Shown here: piece after piece, positions 49,045 to 60,496 of the stretch | How the letters are laid out: every line of letters begins with the position of its first letter | How positions within the stretch are numbered: the stretch's first letter is position 1 | Assembly (NCBI RefSeq): GCF_964340395.1 | Contig: NC_135559.1 | Location: 13,550,759-13,614,758, forward strand | DNA length: 64,000 nucleotides | Direction: 5' to 3' | Source of the DNA: Glandiceps talaboti | Taxonomy: Eukaryota; Hemichordata; Enteropneusta; Spengelidae | The notes under the pieces: model-generated | Told to the model about the DNA's origin: nothing | Seen by the model: only the letters and a program-made list of their open reading frames with translations | The model's database searches: none | Position numbers and translations under genes: made by a program

Positions 49045-49058
49045 ATCCCGATAGCAAC
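49045..49058. promoter_or_regulatory. Candidate RFX X-box upstream of EFHC2
   Basis: ATCCCGATAGCAAC, about 157 bp before the EFHC2 ATG, has a perfect AGCAAC half-site and a degenerate other half, roughly 10 of 14 positions of the GTTRCCATGGYAAC-type motif. RFX factors commonly drive ciliary genes from X-boxes at this distance. A weaker GTTGCTAT half-site lies near 48823. Confidence 0.35.
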
Positions 49059-49214
49059 CAGTCAACACCGAATCGAACTGAGCAGTGGTTCACTCAGCAA
49101 CTGGACATCATCACTGAGATCCCCATACAACTGAGATACTCTCGATTTCTCTTCGATATCGCGACTAGTTTCGTGCATTACTGAATTTTGGAGGCCAGAC
49201 GTTAGCGACTAAAT

Positions 49215-49256
49215 ATGTCGTTGCCATTTCTACCGGGAAACTCCTTCAATTCCAAA
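49215..49256 (+). CDS. EFHC2: EFHC2 exon 1
   Basis: Fourteen codons from the ATG at 49215 to AAA before GTAAGT (phase 0). The [10 protein letters not shown] motif is the conserved start of EFHC1/EFHC2 proteins, which supports this ATG. Confidence 0.92.
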
Positions 49257-52200
49257 GTAAGTCTCAGTTTACGAACAATTTTTCTCGTGTTTGGAAACCA
49301 CTTCGTGCACATGACAACATCATGGCTGACTATTACGAAGATGATCGAGGGTGGGTCATTGAAAAGATGACAGAGAAACTTTGCAAATCCCAATACATAC
49401 CGCGTCATAATAAGCAATGTGCAGAAGAAAGCCAAGAACGTCATTTTAGTAAATTTAATGGAATATTATTTGGGCATTTATAATGTAGACACAGACAATT
49501 CCTTACCACTGATAATGTTATGTACCATAACCATAGGGATCATACGATTTGTGGTTCAGTATTTATGTCAAGAAATGATTTTGTCATGTGTGCCAAATTA
49601 TTTTGGAAAAACATAAGTAAATGTCCCATCGATTTACTTTCTGCTGCTGTAAATAAACTGTAGACTGAATGTAAAACACTGCCTTGCCCCGGTTGATATG
49701 ATAGGAGATAATATTAGCAACCACAACAATGGCAACATTCATATTATTTTGTTTTGCCTTGCTTTGTTTTGCTTTAAATAGCTGAACATATACAACCAAA
49801 TTACTGTTATTGGGTATAGTGAACTATTGCAAATAAGGAATAGCTGGGAAGGTATAATTTGAATATAATAACTTTCTCTAACTACTGTCTGTTTGTAGGT
49901 ATATGTGTAGTTACTATGTTATGGTTAGAAACATTACAATTCTGTTCTCCTAAAAATACATTTTCTTTGACATTTCCAGCTTGGACAGGAGAATCACCGC
50001 AAATCCCACCACTTTGACTACACCAATGATGTATCTATGTTAGTTGGTGAACATAAACCAGGTATTGGTGGACAGAGACTTCTAGGCCAGAAACCCAAAC
50101 CAAGACATAGCAACATCCCTAGGGGTGAAGGCAACGCTGCACCAGCATGGGTTGCCTTTGACAGACAAGTGTTGTGTTTTGATGGCTACTTCCAAGAAGC
50201 TGTCCATGAGAAGAGGGAAGAACAGTTCAGGATAAGGAAATGTAGAGTTTATTTCTATTTAGAAGATGACTCTATCCAGGTGACAGAACCACAAGTAAAG
50301 AATAGTGGTATCCCACAAGGTATGTTGTCAAATTTATAGAGTTCAGTTATAACATATAAATAGTTATAATTTTCTTGTAATCTAATAAATTAATGTGTAA
50401 TCTTATTTTCCAATATCATATTTGATCGTATATAACATGAAACAATGGCTGTCTGATTGGATGGATACTTTTTGTTGAAACACCCCCCCCCCCCCAACTG
50501 ATATCGAGAAGGTATACATATGAATTGTAACAAAAAAGTTACAATGTTACATGAACAAAGTGAGACTTGATGCCATACTGTGGCACAGCTGTTGTTGAAA
50601 TTTAACTTTACTTTACTTGAAAGCTCATGGTGAGGTAATCACAGTGGTATGTCATGTATTATTGAAAGGGTTCTTCTCAAGTATGACATCGTGGCTACAT
50701 AATCATATAGACTTCAACAAATGTTCCCCTCCCTCTTTTCCTTAGAGGATGAGAATTGAAATGGAAATATATCGGTTGGTAAGATCATCATCTCATTGGC
50801 ATGGGATACAAAGTATAAGAATGATAACTGAAAATCATTTGATGTGTTGGTTTTAGGTACCCTGATCAGACGCCATCGTATTCCACTGCCTCCACCAAAT
50901 GACGACCAATATTACACAGTAGAAGATTTCAATGTTGGCAAGGAAATCACCTTCTATTCACGTACTTTCAAGATTACAAACTGTGATCAGTTTACATACA
51001 ACTTTCTGCGTAAACTTGGTGTGAGGGTTACCTTACCCGATGATATACCAAGTGATCCTTACACAGAGCATAGGAAAGACGTAAGTATATGAATTAACTG
51101 GTACAATGTACTATAGTTCTTTAAAAGTTGGCAATGAAATGTTAAGAGTAAAATTTATAATACAATGTACCCTAATTGTCTCAGCAGGTGAACAGTTCTT
51201 TTGCCAGGTGTTGTGTACATTTGTCCCACTTTTAAAAATTTTTCTTAGATATTGGGCGTTGTAAAAAGTTCATGTTTGTATAGCTGATGACAGTTACAGT
51301 ATTTTTATCATTACAAATACATGAAATGTATCTCTCCATTGAAAAATATGGGAAATACATTTTTACAAAATTTAATACATAGATACATCAGTGATATTCA
51401 AGACAAAGATCTATTTCAAATTTCAGACCATTTTCCTGTTGAAAGGTGAACATATCAAATACGAAACTTTTAGCCTTTAGTCAATTTTCCAAACCAGTGT
51501 AAAACTATACTTATATAATATTCCCCAATATTATCTGAAGAAAATATGAGTGACCTAAGGAGCCGTGTAACTTTGAGTCACTAGTATATTCTGGCAGAAT
51601 AAAGTAAAATATTGGGGAATAATATAAGCATAATTTATGAAAAATTAGGAAAAAATAAGGTTTTGACATTGATATTTTGAATACTGCAAAATCAGTGATG
51701 TGGACCCAAGTTGCCATGGCATTGAATGACCGGGGTATATAATCCATATTTTCTGTTCAAAGGGAACAACTTGGCTTGAGTATGGTATAATTGATATTTA
51801 TTCTTTCCTTTCAATAGATGGATTTCACTCAGCAACCTCTACGTCCCTATGAAAAAGTTGACACACTCAAACAGTTCTTGGATCATGATCGTCATGTACT
51901 ACGTTTCTACTGTTACTGGGATGACACTGATAATATGTTTGGAGATTCTCGTGAGATGATTCTCCACTATTTCCTCGCTGATGATACCATTGAGATCCGT
52001 GAAGTTATTCCAGCTAATTCTGGTCGCGATGCAGCTCCAATGTTTCTGCGTCGTGCTCGTTTGCCGAAACAAGCACCAGAGTCATTACGACAACCAGGTG
52101 AAGTGACTGGCCGTACAGTGCTGAATGTATTTGGACCCATGGGACAGGGTGGAAGATATATCCTTGATAGTTTGAAGGTGAGTTAATTGTGGCAATCAAG

Positions 52201-55200
52201 CTCAATGCATAGTTTTACAGGATTCCATCTCACCAATTGCTAACTGTCTCTAGTATCTTTTTCAATAAATTGTATTTTGGGAAGAATAGAATATAGCTCA
52301 TATTCCAAAATTTTCATTATTGTTTATATTTGTATAAGTTATAACTCATTTTCATACGACAAAACCTGACGATGTTTGAAAAAAAACAGTGCCCTCTAAG
52401 TCAATTTGATACGCCACTGACACACACAATTTCTATTGACACACCAAAATTTGGTGTTCCACTATCTCTTACTATGTGGTGACCAGTGTGCCCTCTAAGC
52501 TGACACACACAATTTCTAGTGACGCACGAAAATTTGGTGTTCTCCTGTCTCTTACTATGTGGTGACTCACAAAGAAATCCCAGCTTTTCTTATTTTGACT
52601 CACAACAATAAAATTTGGCTATCAGTATCATTAGAGGGCACACTGAACAGAACTAAATATAAATCTATACTAGTAGAACTAGACTGTAAAATACAGTCGT
52701 GTTGTTCAACCCAATCATGCTTCTTAATCGGCGAGTGCTGGCTGATAGCATGACATGAATGTCATATCTTACAGTCTATACTAACTACACATATTCAGTT
52801 TGTTCTTTTTTGTCAGTATGAATATTTTGAAATATAGTCGAGGATAAATGTGACATGATTTGCCAAAGATGTCTGATAAAATTTATGATTATTTTGTTGC
52901 AGACTGGTGCTGTACAAACTGATTATTACAAGGACAGTGATCTTCAAATTGGTTCCGTCCTCAATGTTTGGGGAAGAAAGTACGTCCTGTGTGACTGTGA
53001 TGACTTTACTAAGGAATATTATAGCACCAAGTATGGTCTTGGTAAGTCCAAATACTAAATATACTAAACTTGTCTATTTCTACATTCCTACTGTGCACAT
53101 CACCTCTAAAATTGTTTTTTTGCATTTAAAGTTGTCTGAGTGTGTGTAAAAATATCATGTCACATGACTGAACAACCAAGGTGTCTTCATTTCTACTGTA
53201 ATAGATCTAACAATGAAGGCCACAATAGATTTCTGTTTGATGTCTGTACTACTTACAGTGATGCTCATTCATTCCTAATGTATTCATATTCTTATTTTGT
53301 GTAGCTAACTTTGCTCCAATCAAATACAAGGGTGATCCAATGCCAAGACAAGGCAAACAATGGCCACCATACAATGGATTTGGATCTGAGGAAGACTCAT
53401 TATGTTCATGTATGGGTCTCCTACCTAAGCCACCACGTAGAGACTTTGTCAAATTTATGGAGAGAGACAGGTGAGAACTTTAAGCTAATAAGATCTATGC
53501 ATGTTTCAACTTTGGCCTTTAGTTGAAAGATTCCTTGACGTCTGACAAAACAATGTCCCAAACTACTTTCAGGGGTCATATTTTAACAATTGGTAATCAT
53601 AATTTCCCTGATTAATATATTGCTGTCTCCTGGTGTCTTAAACTTGTTATTGTATGTGTAGAGATTGTGTGTAATTTAACAATTCTGATGTTGTATTCCT
53701 CCGTCAGACATGGACTTGACAGCAACGTGCTGCGATACGTGGCTCGTCTGGATACAACTAAACCCATTGATATGGATAGAAGGTTTATCATTTCATACTT
53801 CTTATCAGATGATACTATTGCTGTATTTGAACCACCACAAAGAAACTCAGGTAGGTAGTTTCCCTCCCATAGTCAGTAAGACAAGCCACGTCAGGACACA
53901 CTCATGCATTGGTCAACCCCTTTCACTACCTAGACCAACTAATGAGGGCAGAACAACACAAGTTATTGTTCAGTGTAATTATAACTATGCTGTCATCCCA
54001 TTAAAGTAGATTTAAACTTTCAGAACTTGTCAAAACAAAGATACTATTTTCATAAATTATGGAATAAACAGAAAAATATATAGTTCAACTTCATGGTGAT
54101 GTACATTCAATATAATTCCATGTATCTGAAATAGAATATTACTGCCTAGGCACATTATAAAAATAACAAACACGTAATTTCCTGGTCCACACCATAACTT
54201 CCCTCTAATATGAGGTCAAATGGTATTGCAGGTACTGAGAATAAGTCAACCTTGTTCTATTTTGACCCGCTAGCATGAGGTAAAATACTATTGCAGGAAT
54301 TGTTTTAAGTTTTGTCATAAATTCAGAGGTGAATGAAATTATGATAATATACAGGCTTCATGTAGAAAGAAACCTATTAGTTATGATATTATTAAACATT
54401 TATGTTATTTGTCACTCATTCATTTACACAATTTTACTAATCACAAACTATTTTTTATCTTGCCAGGTATCATTGGAGGTAAATTCTTGGAGAGAGGTCG
54501 TGTCAAGAAACCTAACCAGCCACGATTCAGCACCACATTATCTGAATACTACCAGGCTTCAGATCTGTATGTTGGTAGTCGAGTTGACTTCAATTGTCAT
54601 ATGTTTATACTTACTGATGCAGATGAATATGCTCTTCGTTACATGGAGAAACAAGCTGGAGAAGTAAGTATTGAACTCTTTCATTTTAATCTTACTCCAA
54701 CCATTTCTATTTTATAGTTATTTATAGCCTACCTGTAGACGTGTAGGACTTAATGGTACAACACTATTTCCACTATCCTAACTGAGTTTAGCAAGTCAGG
54801 TAGTATGAACTATAACTGAATGTACTCTCTGTCTTTTGTTTTATAGTTTCCTGTTGCTGACATTGGAAAAATTATAAGCAAACTGAAGAGCTTTGGACAA
54901 GCTAATGTTGAACACATTGCTGATTTCTTCAGAAGGAATGACCCAGAAAACCAAGGCAAAGTACAGTATGAACAGTTTAGGTAAGGACGAGTCATTTTTA
55001 GGGTATACTGGTATTTGATTATATTGTATGGGTCATATCAAATACTAATTCAATGTTATCACACCGATGTTTAATCGTGTCGCACTGATCTGTGGTCATA
55101 TTCTTTGGGTATGGGATTGTATCACACTGATGTAATTATATCGCACAGAATGATTAGGTATCATTTTCATTTGTTAATTAACTTTTCGATAACAAAGACA

Positions 55201-56561
55201 TCTTGAGTTCCCTACTTAGAAGTAAAATACTAAAAAAAAAAAGACTCAAATTTTAAAGTCGATAAGTCAGTATGCTGGAAGGAGGAGGTACATATTATCA
55301 AATGTAAAATGTCATTTTCAAATAATGTCTGTCCCCCAACTTTATTTAAAACCTGATTCTAAAATTCCATGTTTTGTCTTTTGCCATGAACAGAAACTTA
55401 CTGGTACAGATTGCCAGTAGCAATCTAACAGATCATGAAATCATCACCGTAGCACGTTACTTCAGTGACAGACAAGAAGAGAAGGTGGACCTTAGTGTTC
55501 TTGTGTCTATTGCACAAGAACAGCTCCGTAAAAACAACTTTGAGATCTTTGGTAAATTGATAGAGACTTTCACCCATCAAGACACCGATAGTTCTGGTTA
55601 CATTGATCCTGAACAAATCCGACAGGTCTGCCATGCTTTCCATGTGCCCATCCCAGATGATCTTCTCCGGACAATAATTTCAAGGTAAGGAATGCAGTCC
55701 TCAATAAAATGATCCGTTTCAGTGGAAATATATACCCTAAAAATCATCTGGTGTTAAGACTTACCCAGGCATACACATACATATTTTTCATAGCTCTTGT
55801 TGACTGTAGTGCACTTAGATCAGTTTTCGTAAACATATTTACTTCCATAAAGTTATATTCCTTGCCAGTACAACACAGTAGGAATTCATACAATAAATTA
55901 ATACTAGTATTTCAATCAAGTAAATGTTTTTTGACTGAGAAACAAATTCCATAGTGCTTGTTAGGGCATACAAATAGTAACACACTTAATTGTAACGTTG
56001 GGGTTATCAGTAGCAGAGCAGTTAGTTCATGTGGCCTTTACCACTGCAATCTGGGTTGGAATATTGGTTGATCTGTTTGTACTATAATTTCCACCTGCTT
56101 CAACACACAGGCAATTGGACATTGCACAAGTGGCAACCATATTTGAATTTCCAAATATGATTTACATGTGTGTATATAAATAAAAATATTTCCATTTTTA
56201 ATTTATATTACTTTTTGCAATGTTGACGTTTCATTACATTTTACAGATTGGAAATATATGTTATCAAAGTCATGAATAAATCATTTCAATACATTTATAT
56301 TTAAGTAATATTTACCATATTTTCTAATATATGTATTTTGTTATCTGTCATAGAATGGAGATGAATGAGCAAGGTCAAGTTAACTATGCCAACGTTGTCA
56401 GACTCCTGAACTGGAGAGAGAATCCAATCACTAACGTCAAATACACACAGCCTCCAATGTCACTAGACCAGACGTGGACAGGAAACAAACCTTCTGATGG
56501 TATCCAGTATGTCAACTATGTTGCCCTCATGCAGACACTGTTTGGTGAGGCAAAGCAATAA
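49215..56561 (+). CDS. EFHC2: EFHC2: DM10/EF-hand ciliary microtubule protein, 11 exons, complete
   Basis: Join: 49215..49256, 49980..50319, 50857..51080, 51818..52177, 52903..53041, 53305..53470, 53708..53850, 54467..54663, 54847..54980, 55394..55684, 56354..56561. All introns are GT-AG and phases are consistent; the total is 2,244 nt, 747 residues plus TAA (human EFHC2 749). The N-terminus [12 protein letters not shown] matches the EFHC2 start. Three DM10 domains lie at about 77-190, 229-368 and 430-535, followed by EF-hand-like segments near 569-580, 645-656 and 680-692. Landmarks include [30 protein letters not shown] and the C-terminal L-N-W-R-x-N-P. It resembles EFHC2 much more than EFHC1. 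The family consists of microtubule inner proteins of motile cilia doublets. No frameshift or premature stop was seen. Confidence 0.96.
49980..50319 (+). CDS. EFHC2: EFHC2 exon 2 (start of DM10-1)
   Basis: The acceptor is TTTCCAG and the donor CAAG|GTATGT (phase 1). It encodes residues 15-127, including K-P-G-I-G-G, L-G-Q-K, W-V-A-F-D and most of the first DM10 domain ([10 protein letters not shown]). Confidence 0.96.
50857..51080 (+). CDS. EFHC2: EFHC2 exon 3 (end of DM10-1)
   Basis: The acceptor is GGTTTTAG and the donor GAC|GTAAGT (phase 0). It encodes residues 128-202, with [15 protein letters not shown] and F-L-R-K-L-G-V, closing DM10-1. Confidence 0.96.
51515..51765. repeat. Dispersed hairpin repeat, copy 4 (in EFHC2 intron 3)
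   Basis: ATTCCCCAATATT at 51521 is inverted as AATATTGGGGAAT near 51615, enclosing a GAGTGACCTAAGG segment. It continues with the same flank as copy 3 (GGGGTATATAATCCATATTT). It lies fully within an EFHC2 intron. Confidence 0.6.
51818..52177 (+). CDS. EFHC2: EFHC2 exon 4 (start of DM10-2)
   Basis: The acceptor is TTTCAATAG and the donor AAG|GTGAGT (phase 0), 120 codons. It encodes [22 protein letters not shown] and [12 protein letters not shown] of the second DM10 domain. Confidence 0.96.
52389..52645. mobile_element. hAT-like MITE, two copies in tandem (EFHC2 intron 4)
   Basis: A truncated copy (52389-52483) abuts a fuller one (52484-52645) that starts CAGTGTGCCCTCTAAG and ends TTAGAGGGCACACTG, inverted relative to the 6234 copy. 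The second has lost some interior sequence. Confidence 0.55.
52903..53041 (+). CDS. EFHC2: EFHC2 exon 5 (end of DM10-2)
   Basis: The acceptor is TTTGTTGCAG and the donor G|GTAAGT (phase 1). It encodes Y-Y-K-D-S-D-L, N-V-W-G-R-K and C-D-D-F-T-K-E-Y-Y, the end of DM10-2. Confidence 0.95.
53305..53470 (+). CDS. EFHC2: EFHC2 exon 6 (inter-domain linker)
   Basis: The acceptor is TTTTGTGTAG and the donor CAG|GTGAGA (phase 2). It encodes the linker with [12 protein letters not shown] and [12 protein letters not shown], a highly diagnostic stretch for EFHC2. Confidence 0.95.
53708..53850 (+). CDS. EFHC2: EFHC2 exon 7 (start of DM10-3)
   Basis: The acceptor is CTCCGTCAG and the donor CAG|GTAGGT (phase 1). 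It encodes [24 protein letters not shown] and E-P-P-Q-R-N-S-G of the third DM10 domain. Confidence 0.95.
54467..54663 (+). CDS. EFHC2: EFHC2 exon 8 (end of DM10-3)
   Basis: The acceptor is TCTTGCCAG and the donor GAA|GTAAGT (phase 0). It encodes [21 protein letters not shown] and [12 protein letters not shown], the end of DM10-3. Confidence 0.95.
54847..54980 (+). CDS. EFHC2: EFHC2 exon 9 (first EF-hand-like segment)
   Basis: The acceptor is TTTTATAG and the donor TTTAG|GTAAGG (phase 2). It encodes a helix and the loop D-P-E-N-Q-G-K-V at 569-576. Its last loop position is Gln rather than Glu, so it is a degenerate EF-hand. Confidence 0.93.
55394..55684 (+). CDS. EFHC2: EFHC2 exon 10 (central EF-hand region)
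   Basis: The acceptor is CATGAACAG and the donor AAG|GTAAGG (phase 2). It encodes a helical region and the best EF-hand-like loop of the protein, D-T-D-S-S-G-Y-I-D at 645-653, followed by P-E-Q. Confidence 0.95.
55996..56160 (+). repeat. Possible tRNA-derived SINE fragment in EFHC2 intron 10
   Basis: AGTAGCAGAGCAGTTAGTTC resembles a pol III A box, and GGGTTGGAATATTGG, about 45 bp later, resembles a degraded B box (GGTTCGAATCC). It is too diverged for a functional tRNA. The 3' limit is unclear. Confidence 0.3.
56354..56561 (+). CDS. EFHC2: EFHC2 exon 11 (C-terminus and stop)
   Basis: The acceptor is ATCTGTCATAG; 68 codons run to a TAA at 56559-56561. It contains [13 protein letters not shown] and a final aromatic/Leu-rich segment ending L-F-G-E-A-K-Q, matching the EFHC2 C-terminus. 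Confidence 0.95.
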
Positions 56562-57370
56562 GTTGATGTGTATAGTATATTGCTGATGTTAACACAATAC
56601 CGCGGTCTGGACAGGATCAAATACTTGATGCACTCTGTACAAACGATATGACAAACTGAGAAAACTACTTCAATGAACTATATATATATATAAAATAACC
56701 AAATGGTTTGTTTACCGGGTCTGTAAATTTGAAAAAAGATGAATGTCATCTACTGACTGATATGGACAGTGTTTAAGATAAACAGGACGTTTCAACCTAT
56801 TTTCAGATGTCAGATGGCTATAGGAAGAAACACGTACCTTAATATTTGCAACTTTGTGAGCATATTTTGGGCCAATTGTGTGCAACTGATTAAATCATAC
56901 CAAAATAAATAAACTGTACAGAATATTAAAAAGAAATTTGAATAAAACAAAACTGATCTTGAACCCCTTTTCTAGGCTTGGAATTTTTTAATGCATATAT
57001 AGTGCCTCAAATGCTTTTATTTTGTAAATGATTCAATTCACAATTTTAATTGTGATAATTGCTTGTATATAAAAAAAATTGTTAATGTCTTGTATGAGTT
57101 AGTTATTTCTTTCCCATCCATAAAGTGCAGTCTTTGCCAGAACACCACAGATGGTAGTCTGATGGTGTTTCCTTTTGGTGTAAGTAACAAACAATATGAA
57201 GCAAGCTAATAAAAAGTTAACTTTTGTTTTTGGTAGAGCCGACAGTATGTGTAATTGATACAGATATATGTCATTTTTTATTCACATCCTTCTGTCAGTA
57301 AACTATACCAGATATCCTTGTGTATTCTAATTGTTATTATTGAAATAAACTTTTTGTTTTGAAATACTGA
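56562..57370 (+). other. EFHC2 3' UTR with candidate polyadenylation signals
   Basis: An AATAAA lies at 56904-56909. A second one at 57344-57349 is followed by a T/GT-rich stretch typical of a cleavage site, so the mRNA probably ends either near 56930 or near 57370. No coding sequence is evident. Confidence 0.55.
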
Positions 57371-57401
57371 TTGTGAGTCATGTTATTTGACGCTTGTGTC
57401 T

Positions 57402-58028
57402 GAATGGTAGCTTTAATAGCTTTGGTCATCAGGCATGTACATGGTAGCTTTAATAGCTTGGGTCATCAGACATGTACATGGTAGCTTTAATAGCTTTGGT
57501 CATCAGGCATGTACATGGTAGCTTTAATAGCTTGGGTCGTCAGACATGTACATGGTAGCTTTAATAGCTTTGGTCATCAGACATGTACATGGTAGCTTTA
57601 ATAGCTTTGTCATCAGACATGTACATGGTAGCTTTAATAACTTTGGTCATCAGACATGTACATGGTAGCTTTAATAGCTTGGGTCATCAGGCATGTACAT
57701 GGTAGCTTTAATAGCTTTGGTCGTCAGACATGTACATGGTAGCTTTAATAACTTTGGTCATCAGGCATGTACATGGTAGCTTTAATAGCTTTGGTCGTCA
57801 GACATGTACATGGTAGCTTTAATAGCTTTGGTCATCAGACATGTACATGGTAGCTTTAATAGCTTGGGTCATCAGACATGTACATGGTAGCTTTAATAGC
57901 TTGGGTCATCAGACATGTACATGGTAGCTTTAATAGCTTGGGTCGTCAGACATGTACATGGTAGCTTTAATAGCTTTGGTCGTCAGACATGTACATGGTA
58001 GCTTTAATAGCTTGGGTCATCAGACATA
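57402..58028. repeat. 37-bp minisatellite, about 17 copies, just past EFHC2
   Basis: Unit CATGGTAGCTTTAATAGCTT + TGGTCATCAGRCATGTA with point variants (TTTGG/TTGGG, CAT/CGT, GGC/GAC). It begins about 50 bp after the distal EFHC2 poly(A) signal. There are no spacers, so this is not a CRISPR-like array. Confidence 0.92.
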
Positions 58029-58280
58029 GACAGTTCCTAAGATGCTATCAAGGATAATTTAACTTGATCCATTTGATGACAATGTACTCTTTTACATATA
58101 TAAAGGGGAAACCATTCTGGGAAATACAGACGTTTTCATAAACTATGGGTTCTGGGGAGCCATTTCATGATTTTACAGCACCTACAATTACTTGTGATTT
58201 CAGAGAATAACATTACAAGTCAATCTTGTACCTTTAGAGGCTATGCTATGGGCCATTGCATCATGGGAGTCAGCAGAAGT

Positions 58281-58386
58281 AATATATTCATGGTCGCACA
58301 ATGAATATTCATGAGATGTTTTTACACTGAAGGGAAGAGTCACTTAGTAGTCGTGAATATTCATTGTGCAACCAGGAATGTATTAT
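58281..58386. repeat. Short inverted repeat (hairpin)
   Basis: AATATATTCATGGTCGCACA...AATATTCATGA is followed by its inverse TCGTGAATATTCATTGTGCA with about 35-bp arms. Probably a minimal MITE. Confidence 0.5.
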
Positions 58387-58959
58387 TTCTGATATATGGG
58401 TTCTACAAACTTATCAGAAAGGTTATAAAAAATGAGTTTCAGTTGAAAACTGCTTTTTGTCATTTATTTTCTGGCCTAAAGCTGTACAGCAAAATGCTGC
58501 ACTAGTGTGGCAGAACCAATTTACATATTTAAAAAAAGCTGCTGTGTGCACTAGTGCCACACAGTGTGCAATGCTGTACTGCAACCTGTATGGGAAAGCA
58601 AATTTTAAGAATGGTGGCCACCTATTTTAGCACAACTGAACTGAGGTTCACTTTCCTCTTTAAATGTATTTAGACAGTTCTTATATGCATATCAATTAAC
58701 AAAATTTGTTTATCTATAAAAGAACTTGTTTAGGCTAAGTGGCCACATAGATTAACAATTTGGATTTATTTTGGATTTTTATTTCACGAAGAGATCATGA
58801 AGAGTTTATTATGAAGGGCGCCCCCAGTCGGCGTATATTTTATATATTTCGTTTAATTACAATACAATGTTTTGGCTATTTTTGTCAGTTTATTAGCCTT
58901 GATAGCACATAATTCGTACCTGGTTTTCTTCACCTTCATTTCTCACTATTGCAGCTAGC

Positions 58960-59083
<124 letters not shown>

Positions 59084-59762
59084 AATGTTGATATATTTTC
59101 AACAGGTAAATGTATTTTCTGAAAGTATCTATGCTGAGGTAGGCCTTATAGCGAAGACACCCCCGGGAAGACACACCTGTCGAAATATAATGCGATCATT
59201 GCATCTTGTGGCATCCTTGAAACATGTGTCAGGTACAACCAACGATTTTCCAGTGGGAGGGGATTTTTGTATTGGTTGGTGGGATCGATGGAAAATACTG
59301 AGCCATTGAGTGTGAATTTGTATTTCAGCTGATACGGGAGAAGGGAATATTTAGGCAACATGGGTATCATTTAAAATAGAGTAAACTTTGGCAAAAAGTG
59401 TCCAGAGTCACTCGTCGATGTTGTTGTCTTGGGGTGTAGACTAATCTAATGGCGTGTTTGAAATATACATTTTTTTAAGTGGCTGGGGAGAGGGTAGTAT
59501 GCAGATATTGAGAGACTATTACATGTATGGGGGACAGAAAGACGTACGCAGATATTTCTGGGTAGCTGACAGTAAACAATAACTGTGTTTCATACACAGA
59601 GTAACTTAGTAACTTTTCCTGACACTCACTCATAACAGATGTGAAACATGAATTGAGTAAAAGGTAAAACGTTGTAATACAAGCGACGTAACTTTCCTTA
59701 ACACTCCTTGACAAAAAATTGTGGTAAAAAACACATCTCGAGTTCAACACCCTTGTCGCAGT

Positions 59763-59820
59763 ATGAATATCGATGTCACTAGCCTGGACGACACATCATT
59801 GTTTGCGTCCGACCAGCAGT
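59763..59820 (+). CDS. Possible alternative first exon (19 codons)
   Basis: The ATG at 59763 opens a frame (M-N-I-D-V-T-S-L-D-D-T-S-L-F-A-S-D-Q-Q) running into a consensus donor, CAGT|GTAAGC, at 59821 in phase 1. The acidic/Ser composition differs from the surrounding AT-rich DNA. Its phase differs from the 60900 exon, so the two cannot share one acceptor in the same frame. It may equally be chance. Confidence 0.2.
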
Positions 59821-60489
59821 GTAAGCGACAGCAGCAATGTGAATTCCTTCACTCTATAGATCTAGAATACATGTCTTTCACCGTCTTCAAATTTTTCACG
59901 AAGACGTGTTGGAGTTAGTGTTTGCTGAATGACGTCATGGTTAGGCTCCCAAGCAAACCAATATTTGCACACCTTATTTAGACGTCTTTAATAAATATAC
60001 CCCTGGAGTTGTTCTGTTTTTCTATCGCCAACCGCGTTCCATTATTTGAGAACGAATCCGTGTATACCTATATGTACAGAAATATTAATAGTAATAATGC
60101 ATAGCTTCAATCACTTTAATATACTACCGAATTCCTTTCAGGGTAGTGTCAGATGAACAGTATATCTGGGTCGGTAATATCGCTGTTTCTTTAGGATCGC
60201 ATAAAAAATATAAAATAAGGAAAAAAATTGATCGCATAGCAACAACAAATATCAAAGTTCAATAATAGTAATATAATACTTCAAATGGGACTGACTTCGT
60301 GGACAGTTATGACGTAGACAAATGATTGACACTTTCTAACGTTAATTAAAATTTAATTCATTCATTACGTATGTAAATGAAGTAGGGGGTACATAAGCTC
60401 CGAGGCGAATACTTTTCATTATAAATATGAAAAAAGCTAATATCGCTTACAACCAATCAAACACGTGCCTCGTTTCTCTTCGGTCTCAT

Positions 60490-60496
60490 TATAAAG
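60490..60496 (+). promoter_or_regulatory. TATA-like box
   Basis: TATAAAG in a non-repetitive context, 404 bp upstream of the candidate ATG at 60900. A start site about 30 bp downstream would leave a 5' UTR of roughly 380 nt. Confidence 0.3.

Larger units (their letters stand above)
42291..49214. other. FUNDC1-EFHC2 intergenic interval
   Basis: No coding sequence is recognised. It contains a GGCCT-ended element (42717-43078), a TIR element (43182-43595), a short minisatellite (43725-43955), a trinucleotide run with a repeat fragment (45647-45962), three tandem copies of an about 115-bp unit (46130-46450) and a 1.17-kb element with its own minisatellite (46647-47820). The last about 500 bp before 49215 are non-repetitive and presumably hold the EFHC2 promoter and 5' UTR. 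Confidence 0.5.

Noticed and set aside
49202-49444. 80-codon minus-strand frame across EFHC2 exon 1 and intron 1.
   Set aside because: It is the shadow of the coding exon and CpG-richer 5' region; no similarity or promoter supports it.
55996-56070. A functional tRNA gene.
   Set aside because: The A/B-box-like blocks do not permit a full cloverleaf with a paired acceptor stem. Only a degraded SINE-like head is plausible.
57402-58028. Regular direct repeats resembling a CRISPR array.
   Set aside because: The units are head-to-tail with no unique spacers, and the DNA is animal. It is a minisatellite.
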